Part shown: in pieces, positions 23,960 to 32,938 of the stretch
Layout of the letters: every line of letters begins with the position of its first letter
How positions within the stretch are numbered: position 1 is the first letter of the stretch
Assembly (NCBI RefSeq): GCF_030272615.1
Contig: NC_081406.1
Location: 142,629,799 to 142,693,798 of the forward strand
Length of the DNA: 64,000 nucleotides
Reading direction: 5' to 3'
Source: Cryptomeria japonica
Taxonomy: Eukaryota; Streptophyta; Pinopsida; Cupressales; Cupressaceae
Made by a program: the position numbers and the translations under genes
Notes under the pieces: generated by a model
Seen by the model: only the letters and a program-made list of their open reading frames with translations
Told to the model about the DNA's origin: nothing
Database searches by the model: none

Positions 23960-25250
23960 CTTATTTTCTTTCTTCTCTCTTAATCCATGTCTTTTTCATT
24001 TCATTCTTCATCTCTTCAATTGTCTTCTTTCCTTTCAATTCATTTTTCCCTTTCTTCTTGGTAAACTGATTCTTGTCATCAGACCGGTTATAGGATCGGT
24101 TCCTACACTCTCTGGCTAAGTGACCGATCTTATGGCAATTGAAATATGCCATACCAGTTTCCCTCCATGGTATTGCATTATTTCTTTGCACCTATCTCAC
24201 TCTGCAATTTTCTCCAACATGACCAAAAATACCACAAGTGGAACAGGTGACATTGAACTGATTATTCCTTTTATTAGGACTAACCGGTTTGAATGGTGAA
24301 CTTGATACATTCTTCAGATTTGTGTCCAAACTTATTGCATCTAAAGAAATGTCCATTAAATCTTTTTTCTATTTGAAATTCTACTAGATTGAGATCTACA
24401 CTCATAAGCATTGTGGCCATACTTATGACAATTATGGCAGTAACCATCAAAGGTGAAAATCTTCTTTCGACTAATCGGTTTATTTCTACAGTCATTAGTC
24501 TTATGACCTGGTTTACCACAATGATTACAAGAGGATTTAGAAAACTTCATACCTTTCACTTCTAAATGGTTCCTTTTATCATCCTTCATCTTTTTGGATT
24601 TAGATGATTCTCCAGTTTCCATAGGATCTATACCGAAGTAACCAAGATCAGTTGTTTCCTTTGTTTTTCTCTAAGCCTTCAAATGATTATCTATCTTCTT
24701 AGAGATTTCATTGAATTTCCTTAGCTTCTCATTTCTCTCATTTTCATCTTTCAACTCACTCTTGAGTTGTTCAATCTCTTTCATCATCTTCTCCTTTTGC
24801 TCTGTGTTGTCATGCAAATGCTTATTTATGTATTCATTCTCCTCAGTGAGAGTTAAAATTTCCTCATCTTTCTCAATCATGATTGCATCATTTTCTCTCA
24901 GGGCATCTTTTGACAGAGCTTCTTCTGCCTCTCTATTTCCTTCATCATCACTTATGCTGGCTTCTAGTAACTCAGCCATCCTCAAGGCCCAGCTTTCATG
25001 TTCTCTTTTGAGATGTGTGATTTCTTCAGTCAGCTTCTTATTCTTTTCCATGAGTTCTGAGACTACTTTTTCTGCTTCTTTAGATCCACTTTGTTCAAAG
25101 AGTTGATCTGTAATATCGTGACTCTCAATTAGCTATTGAGCTAGTTCTTTTCTTTTTGCAAGAGATTTTCTCAATCTCTCTTTCAACTAAGCAATAATTT
25201 CATTTGCTTCATCAATCTTCTTCCCATACCGTTATTCTTCCATGATCTTT
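23960..25250 (-). pseudogene. ORF1: coiled-coil and multi zinc-knuckle Gag-like protein
   Basis: The carboxyl half of a Gag-like protein without the usual capsid part. Directly after the primer site comes a long Lys/Glu coiled coil (about 25110-24670, e.g. LKREHESWALRMAELLEAS). This is followed by a row of five CCHC-type knuckles: CNHCGKPGHKTNDC, CHNCHKYGHNAYEC, then one of the form CNKFGHKSEEC whose first Cys has become Phe. The last two are CSTCGIFGH...C and one whose first Cys has become Tyr (YFNCHKIGHLAREC). These would bind RNA or single-stranded DNA. Several stops and shifts break the frame. Compared with the second copy a 13-codon piece (ERARRLAED...) is missing. A capsid domain is not just undetected: there is too little room for one between 25300 and the coiled coil. 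Confidence 0.75.
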
Positions 25251-25280
25251 ATCCTCAAGTTGTCAAGCTTCACTTCAGAG

Positions 25281-25299
25281 TATCAGAGCTTTGATACCA
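25281..25299 (-). promoter_or_regulatory. Primer-binding site of the minus-strand element
   Basis: TGGTATCAAAGCTCTGATA on the minus strand next to the LTR end ...GGACTAACA. It matches the initiator-Met tRNA 3' end with one change in the first ten bases (TGGTATCAAA against TGGTATCAGA). Confidence 0.8.
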
Positions 25300-25301
25300 A
25301 T

Positions 25302-26482
25302 TGTTAGTCCTAACTGGTGCTAAGAGGGGAGGGGTGAATCAACACTTTACCTGTTTTACTCAATCAAAACTTCTAACTTAAGTTTGCACTAACTTAACAT
25401 TCATCAATATAAATAATTATTGTAGAAGAATATGCATGCATGAAAAGATACATAGTGACACCAAGATTTATCTCGTGGAAACCCAAATGGGAGAAAACCA
25501 TGGTGTGAATAGGAACTCACAAAATTTGTATACTTCTGGAGTACACCCGGTAAGGAGCCAATCCTATTAGGAGATTACAAAGACCCTATTAAGTGCCACC
25601 CGGTTAAGTGATTTTGATTGAGGCCTGTCAGTTCCTTTACCTTGTTAAAGGTAGCCTTGTTTAAGGTCTTAGGATCATCAATTAAGATGACATCCGGTTA
25701 AGGGATTTTTACAATAAGACCTGTTAAAGTCGACCCTATTAAGGGATTTTATTTGCAATGATTAGAAAGCAACAAAAAGATGATCTGTTGGAGTGACTAT
25801 TGATAGCTTGATTAGATCATATTGAAAATCATACTATATCTGCATTGGTTTTGTCTTCCATGTACAACACTGGTTTCCTGAATATACCTTCGGCTCTACA
25901 CTCTACTGATTAACTAATCCTTGATTCTACACTCTGCCAGTCATCTGTCACTTGGCTCTGCACCCTGTTCTACTCTCCCTATGTTCACTTTCAGATATTA
26001 ATTTACACATGAACAACAACCTCATCAAAATGAGTTATGTAAATTTATTACCCTTTGGATTTGTCACCAACTTTCCCTTCAAAACATCAAATTGAAAATT
26101 TTGTTACTGCGCCATAAATCACTCTCCAGAAATCATTCCAAGAATCTCTGTCAAAACTGTCGTTCATGGCAATAAGTCCGCCGGTTAACTGGAGAAGACT
26201 GCTAGTTTAACTGGATGTTAATTGAACGTTACCAAGTCTGTCGGTGTACCGATCAAAATCTACCTTCTGTGTCGGTCTACTCACTGCTCGCCAGTTGGTC
26301 CCCTGTGTACTGGTCTACTCACCGTTTGCCCTGTCTACACTCTTCTTAGCCGGTTATCATCTGTATACTAGTCTACTTACTACCGATAGACTATGTAGAC
26401 TTGAAAGATAATGTTACCAACAATGACAACCATATCATTCATCAGTTTACCAGTCATACAAAATGCATGAAAAATGCCAACA
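25302..26482 (-). repeat. 5' LTR of the minus-strand element, copy 1
   Basis: Minus-strand start TGTTGGCATTTTTCATGC, end ...CAGTTAGGACTAACA. It is 72 bp shorter than the matching LTR of the second copy (60831-62083); the missing piece lies near 26262. Confidence 0.85.
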
Positions 26483-26933
26483 ATGTTTACTTATGCTGGG
26501 TTGGTCCGACATTTGCACTAAGATTACCTATGATTATTTCACAAGATAATTATATACATAATTATGTCATAGTATAATGGAATCATTAAAAAAAATTAAA
26601 ATGCATATTTTGTAATGGCGAAAATGGTCAAAATATTGTGACAGTAACTATATATTTAAACCCTACATGAAATCATATCATTGATGCGAATTTGACAAAA
26701 TAGGTTTTACTAGGACACTGTTACATCCCTGTTTTCAGTCATCCCAAAGTACAATCCTCCTCTCAAGCTCTCACATGGTGCCACTTGGAGACATCTTTTG
26801 GCTTGAGAAATCATCCTAGCCATTGATCTTCTCTCCTCTCATCCTCATCATTAATTCCTTCTCCCCTCTCCTCATATGCCAAACACTTATCCATTTTCAC
26901 ATATCATACATTCAAATCCATTTAGCAGGGTAT
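26483..26933. other. Flank between LTR element and DNA transposon
   Basis: Non-coding. About 210 bp found in the second copy (62127-62337) are absent here, between two short copies of gatta. Confidence 0.5.
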
Positions 26934-26953
26934 GTGCACAAAGAAGGTGGTCA
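26934..26953 (+). repeat. Left terminal inverted repeat
   Basis: GTGCACAAAGAAGGTGGTCA; inverted partner at 38933-38952. Confidence 0.6.
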
Positions 26954-26999
26954 GAAAAGTGGACACCACCCAAAAAAAACATGGAAAAACAAGCAGCGC

Positions 27000-27200
27000 A
27001 TATGCGGTTTTAAAATTTGAAATTCCTGTGTACGCGCTTAGGTTTGTTCTTCCCAAGCCTAGAGAAGATAGCGTGTACGCGCCACTTTTAGGAAAATGAG
27101 CATGTACGTGCTACACCTAGGAAAATGAGTACATATACGCTACTCATAGGAAAATGAGCATGTACGCGCTAATAATCCAAATATAATCGCATCCCGGTGC
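27000..27200 (+). repeat. Left subterminal GCGTACGC-type motif cluster
   Basis: Five or six spaced copies: tgtacgcgct, gtgtacgcgcc, catgtacgtgct, catatacgct, catgtacgcgct. Most are joined to aggaaaatgag in a repeat of about 28 bp. The second copy (62815-63020) shows less decayed forms (cgcgtacgcgct, cacgtacgcgct), pointing to a palindromic ancestor agcgcgtacgcgct that loses CpG over time. Such clusters near transposon ends commonly bind the transposase; that role is inferred here. Confidence 0.6.
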
Positions 27201-27326
27201 CTAGTTAAAAAAATTTTAAAAAAAAACAAGGTCTCATTTACCTGTGAATAGCGCATTTTTTACTTCATTTTTTACCCATTTCTTCTCCTAAACCGTGAAC
27301 GAGGTACTAGATTTGTCCTCCAAGCT

Positions 27327-29950
27327 ATGGATCAAGGTTAGTTTTTGTTTATTTTTGTCTTTTTTTCCTGTTTGTTCAATTTGTTTTACATTTTGAATTT
27401 AATTTCATTAATTTTAATAAGGTTTTTTCATTTTTTGTTTCAAAAACCAGATTCTTCTAATCCAGAACAAGAACAACCAAATGTACCTCCTGAAAACCCA
27501 CAAGAAGAACCAAATGCACCTCCCGAAAAAACATAAGAACAACCCCCAATTCCTCCTTTTGACTGAACACTCGAAACACAGGAGCAATTAATTAATCAGT
27601 TAGGACAAAATACGTCTAAAATCAATAGATTGATTGTTAAATTGAAAACTTCTGAACTTGAGCATCATCAATCCCTCGCCACTAGCCTAGAAACATTAGT
27701 TAGTGGTGCCATAGCTGTTTCCACACAAATTACCAAATGGGGAAGCTTTAGGGATAAGTTTCGTCAGTTCTATGCCGATGGGTTATCATACGATGGAGTA
27801 AAAAAACAAAAATATTACTAAACAACAAATATGTGCCCTTTTCGTTGATCCCAAAACTAGCCAGTCATTACCTCTTAATGCAAAGAGGTTTCCCATACAT
27901 TTGTGTACCAATGTGCAGATGAAGAATCTTTTTTGGCAGAGGTGGTGGATGGTCTTTGATGATCCACCTTGTAATAATTATGAGGTGCCATTATATTTTT
28001 TGAGAAAAGTATATTGTGAGTTTGTGCTCAATGTGCACCCAAACTATTTTGACATGAGAGAGTTCCATGGTAGAGGTGGTGGCTCTACACAAGATAGACC
28101 TGGAGCCCATAGGTGATTACCCATGGAGAGTCGCCACCCCCTAGCACCCAAACCCAAGGTGCATCGGGTTGTCCCAGTAGAGCTCAAAGAGTCGATGGAG
28201 CTAAAGACTCTTCAGGAAGCCACAACATTGACTGGTGCCATCATCCATCATGGGACATCATTAGCACACCCTATTGTATTGGATGATGAGCCATTAGGTG
28301 GAAACAGAGATTGCATCCAACATATGTGTGTCAGTTGCTTGGGGATATACTCGAGGGTAGATGATGCAGTCGGTGCAGATGGATCCTCATCTCATTTGTG
28401 CACGATTTGCGGGAGTAGATGTCAGGCCCACCTGGTTGAGGATTTCGTGCTAACAGATGAGTTGATGGACATGGTGTTTGCCCATGAACCACAAACATAG
28501 TTGTGTTGATTTGAATTCATGGCATTTTATTTATCAGTCACTTTAAATTTGTAATTACATAAATGAATTTTCATTTATACATCTATTTAAATTGAGATAA
28601 ATAATATGCATTTCAAGATGTAGCAACGGTATCCCATACTCCTCCCCCAGTTACTGTAGCTGCAACTTCGATGCCTGAGGTATTCATTTCGTAACATGTT
28701 AAAATAGAATAGTACACTTTGAATTAAAAAAAATACAATATATACTAACTCTCTTTAATGATTGGTCCAATTTCTAGTTTGTAGGTGTTGACAGGGGACG
28801 CAATGTCCTATATTGATGACATCACGCTCTCAGCGATTGATTTTGGCCTATAAGGCTATATGGTATCATATTTTGTACAACCCTTCTTATGTATTGTTTT
28901 GATTGAATATGCAAGTCATTTCATTTTAGATTTTTAAAATTATGTTTAATTTATTATCTGTACTAATATCTCATGTTAATTTTTTTTTTTAGGGTACCCC
29001 CTCAGCATCTAGGACTCGTCCTAAGAAAAAGGATTCCTTGAAGACGCCAAAACGTAGGTAGAAGGTAATTGAACACATTTTTAGTTGTATAATTGTTTGA
29101 AAATGTTGAAATCAAGTATTAGTTGGGGTTTGTAGATTGATTAGTGTTTTTTGTCTATTTTACATGTACAATGACCATTGAGCTATGTGGATTTGTTGAA
29201 TGCACCTGATTCGCCTGTGGATCAAGAGAGGGTGGAGGTATGTATCTCTACTTTATTTTCTTGATTTCATGATTATATGCACGTGTACATGTGAACTTGT
29301 GATATATTATAATCTTATAATTTTTTTATACTGGAAAATCCATACCTATTTCATCAATGGTGAACCCTCCTCCTTGCACTGGAGAAGCATCTCAGGATCC
29401 GGTACACCTTTGTTTGATATGTAAAATTAATTGTTTTTAACCTTCAATACTTATCATTATATTAGTTGTATTTAATCTTTGAACATTTTTTGTATAGGTA
29501 ATAGCGACAGTTTCTACATCGATGGTGAGCCATCCTCAGTCCATTGGAGAAGCATCTCAGGCACAGGTACGTCATTGTTCTCTATATTATATCTTTTAAG
29601 TGTTTTTGATATATTTATGTTAGTACATTGTATTAATTGTACATTTAATCTACAATTGACCCCTTCGTAGTACGACGATAACGTGGATCCATTTAAGTAT
29701 GTCTTCAAGAAAACTCCTAAGAGTGACAAGGAGATGAGAGTGAAGACATTAGCTCCTAGATCAGCTGATGAGGTAATCTACATTTCAATTGCAAAGGAAT
29801 TAAAGTTAAATGCATAGTTATGTTGTTAATTGTGAACTATTTTCTACAAAAGAATTCTAACTTGGCTTTTGAATTGTGGTTTTGCAGCCATCTATAGAGC
29901 CGCGTACTACATCGAAGAGGCTTGATTTTGATGATCCACCACAAGTTTAG
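27327..29950 (+). pseudogene. Spliced Pro/Glu-rich, Cys-containing gene of the DNA transposon (copy 1)
   Basis: Not recognised. Exon 1 is MDQ (27327-27336, donor gttagt). Exon 2 starts at 27451 after ccag and carries a Pro/Glu/Gln repeat (EQEQPNVPPE, QEEPNAPPE). A helical part (INQLGQN.SKINRLIVKLK, then WGSFRDKFRQFYADGLSYDG) follows. Then comes a part with aromatic residues (NNYEVPLYFLRKVYCEFVLN) and a carboxyl Cys cluster, CIQHMCVSC and CTICGSRC, that could bind zinc (to 28498). Stops at 27534 and 28114 break it. Further small exons with good splice signals follow: PPPVTVAATSMPE (about 28620-28680), a basic PKKKDSLKTPKRR (about 28995-29060), LSYVDLLNAPDSPVDQERVE (about 29180-29239), two duplicated small exons, YDDNVDPFKYVFKKTPKSDK, and SIEPRTTSKRLDFDDPPQV ending at 29950. 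The layout is like a transposon accessory gene, but the function is unknown. Confidence 0.5.
29345..29575 (+). repeat. Intragenic duplication of a small exon
   Basis: caatggtgaaccctcctcc...ggagaagcatctcagga at about 29352-29401 is repeated with changes at 29519-29570, each ending at a possible donor (ggtacac, ggtacg). The spacing is about 167 bp. Confidence 0.6.
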
Positions 29951-30529
29951 GATCATATAGTTTTAGTTTTGGTCATAGAATGACCAATACATGTAGATAT
30001 ATTCTACATTTTTATTATATATCGATTTGGACATGGTATATGCCACATTTTTGTAATACTTGTATTGACTTGGTAGACATGCCTTTTTTATATATGTAAA
30101 TATCGATATTCGATCCAATAAATGTGTATTGAGTTCATTATTTTGTATTTGTTGTATTTTATGGTTGTCCTTTTATAAATTTAAATGAATATTTGCATAT
30201 GTAATCCACAATATGAATATAAACAACAAAAATATATGATATAAAACATTGCAATCATGGAATATGATTTGATAAAATTTCTAAAATGTTGAATTAACCA
30301 TACAAAACTCCTTGTATTTAGTTCATTATTGTGTATTCATTGTATTTGGTGTCTGCCCTTTTATAAATTTAAATGAATATTTGCATATGTAATCAACAAT
30401 ATGAATATAAACAACAAAAATCGACAATATGAATATAAACAACAATATGTGTTTGGTGCGAGAGCACCCTCACGCTCAAAATGATCAAATTTTGTTCATC
30501 GTGTACACAAACTGACACATGTTCATTGT
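29951..30529. repeat. 3' flank of the plus-strand gene with an imperfect internal duplication
   Basis: The phrase ttttataaatttaaatgaatatttgcatatgtaat...caatatgaatataaacaacaaaa occurs twice (about 30170 and 30360). No gene was seen. Confidence 0.5.
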
Positions 30530-32300
30530 CAAAATTTAACAGACTGTTTCTTCAAATACAAGACACATATGGTCAATCTGTTTGAACTCATGGGGTCACG
30601 TGACACTCCTCTACAATGGCCTGTCTCAGTTTTTGATGAGTCGGAGCTATTTTCAATTGGTAGCATTTTTTCGCCTGCTGCAAAAACCATCAGTTGCATG
30701 CAATGCAAAGTTGCTAGATTGGCTAGAATTGATTTGGTTTGTCGTGTGCACAAACTGACATCATGAGCACATCCAGGTGGGGAGGTTTATGCTAGGCATG
30801 CCCCTGTCATGCATCCCAAAGCGTCAAAATGTCGAGAGTCATATGATACCGGTGCAATCTCTCAAGCGCCCCGAGTCCAAAAAAATGTCAAAATTTGACG
30901 GATTGTTTCTTCAAATCCAGGACACATATGGTCGATCTATTTGAACCCATGGGGTCATGTGAGGATCCTCTAAAATGGCCTATCTCAGTTTTTGACGAGT
31001 CAGAGCCATTTTCGATTGGTAGCATTTTTTCGCTTGCTGCAAAAACTATCAGTTGCATGCAATGCAAAGTTGTTAGATTGGCTAGAATTGATTCGGTTCA
31101 TTGTATGCACAAAAAAATGTCACGAGCGTGTCTAGGTGGGCAAGTTTACGCTAGGCATGCCCCTGTCATGCATCCCAAAGTGTCAAAATGTAAAGAGTCA
31201 TACCGTACCGGTGTGATCTCTTAAGTGCCCCGAGTCCAAAAAATTGTCAAAATTTGACGGACTATTTCTTCAAATATAGAACACATATGGTTGATCTGTT
31301 TGAACCCATGGGGTTACATGAGGCTCCTCTACAATGGCTTGTCTTGGTTTTTGACGAGTCGGAGCCATTTTTGATTGGTAGCATTTTTTTGCTTGCTACA
31401 AAAATCATCAGTTGCATGCTATGCAAAGTTGCCAGATTGGCTAGAACTGATTCGGTTCGTCGTGTGCACAAATCGGCATCGCAAGTGTGTCTAGGTGGGA
31501 AAGTTTACATTAGGCATTCCCCTATCGTGCATCCCAAAGCATTGGAACGTCGAGAGTCATACCGTACCGGTGCGATCTCTCAAGTGCCTTGAGTCCAAAA
31601 AATTGTTAAAATTTGACGGATTGTTTCTTAAAATCCAGGACACATATGGTCGATCCGTTTGAACCCATGGGGTCATGTGAGGCTCATCTACAATGGACTG
31701 TCTCAGTTTTTGATGAGTCGGAGCCATTTTCAATTTGTAGCATTTTTTCGCTTGCTCCAAAAATCGTTAGTTGCATGCAATGCAAAGTTGCTAGATTGGC
31801 TAGAATTGACTCGGTTCATCATGTGCACAAATTGACATCACGAGCACATCCAGGTGGGTAGGTTTATGCTAGGCATGCCCTGTCGTGCATCCTAAAGCAC
31901 CAGAATGTTGAGAGTCATATCGTACCAGGGCGATCTCTCAAGTGTCATGAGTCCAAAACATTGTCAAAATTTGACGGACTGTTTCTTTCAATCTAGGACA
32001 CATATGGTTGATCCATTTGAACCCATGGGGTCAGGTGAGGCTCCTCTACAATGTCCTCTCTAGGTTTTTGATGACTTGGAGCCATTTTTTGATTGGTAGC
32101 ATTTTTTTGCCTGCTGCAAAAATCGTTAGTTGCATGCAATGCAAAGTTGCCAGATTGGCTAGAATTGATTCGGTTGGTCATGTGCACAAACCGACGTCAC
32201 AATCATGTCCAGGTGGGCAGTTTTATGATAGGCATGCCCTTGTCATGCATCCCAAAGCACCAGAATGTCAAGTGTCATACCATACCGACGCAATGTAGAA
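30530..32300. repeat. Five-unit tandem array, period about 359 bp
   Basis: The landmark gacacatatggt lies at 30562, 30921, 31280, 31639 and 31997, giving spacings of 359, 359, 359 and 358. Each unit also contains tcagttttttgacgagtcggagcc-like and ttgcatgcaatgcaaagttg phrases. Four of the five units carry gtgcacaaa, the outermost nine bases of the terminal inverted repeat. Open frames of 60-110 codons recur in it only because the unit repeats. The units differ enough to be old. Confidence 0.9.
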
Positions 32301-32609
32301 TTTGCTTGACAACTTTTTTGACAACAATGACAATTTTTCCTCAAATTGCATCTAGTCTCAATCTATTTGTATCTAGTCTCAATCTATGACCCCTATGACC
32401 TGATAATGACTCAAATAATTCTCCATGATTATACAAGAATCAAGAATGCTCATGATTGACCATGGGCACATCACATATACTCAAAACATAGTCACAAAAC
32501 ATTGACACACAAAATAGTCACAAAACATTGTCACATATTATTCAAAAATTTGCCTCTAAATATGGTCAAATAAGCTCTTGGCTATTTGATTATACAAAAA
32601 AATGTCTTA

Positions 32610-32880
32610 CAAATCATCTCATGGGATTTTATACAAAATTTGGCATTACAATATGTGCGATTCAACTCATCACCATTTTAATATACAAATCATCTCATGG
32701 GCTTTTATAAAAAATTTGGCATTACAATATGTGCGATTCAGCTCATTGCCATTTTAATATACAAAATTTGGCATGTACATATGTACAAATCAGCTCATTG
32801 TCATTTAAATATACAAAATTATGCCCCTAAACATGTAAAAATCAGCTCATGGGCATTTATATATACAAAAAATGAATATA
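32610..32880. repeat. Short tandem repeat, about 76 bp
   Basis: caaatcatctcatgggnttttat...aaatttggcattacaatatgtgcgattca occurs at 32610 and 32686, followed by two more diverged units to about 32870. Confidence 0.75.
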
Positions 32881-32938
32881 GAACAATTCGTCGATGATTT
32901 AAAAAAAAAATCTCAAAATCATTCTACTCTGAACCATA

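Larger units (their letters stand above)
19764..26482 (-). mobile_element. Minus-strand pol-less LTR element with long ORF2, copy 1
   Basis: Read on the minus strand the order is: 5' LTR (26482-25302), primer site, ORF1 (coiled coil plus zinc knuckles), ORF2 (long charged protein), polypurine tract, and a 3' LTR cut short at 19764. No integrase, reverse transcriptase, RNase H or protease motif was seen anywhere between the LTRs. The second copy is 55233-62083. The truncated LTR ends at the same point in both copies, so the truncation came before the duplication. Confidence 0.85.

Noticed and set aside
24711-25106. 131-codon plus-strand Ser/Phe-rich ORF
   Set aside because: Antisense shadow of the Lys/Glu coiled coil of ORF1.
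30530-32300. CRISPR-like array
   Set aside because: The whole 359-bp unit repeats with no unique spacers, and the setting is eukaryotic; it is an ordinary tandem repeat.
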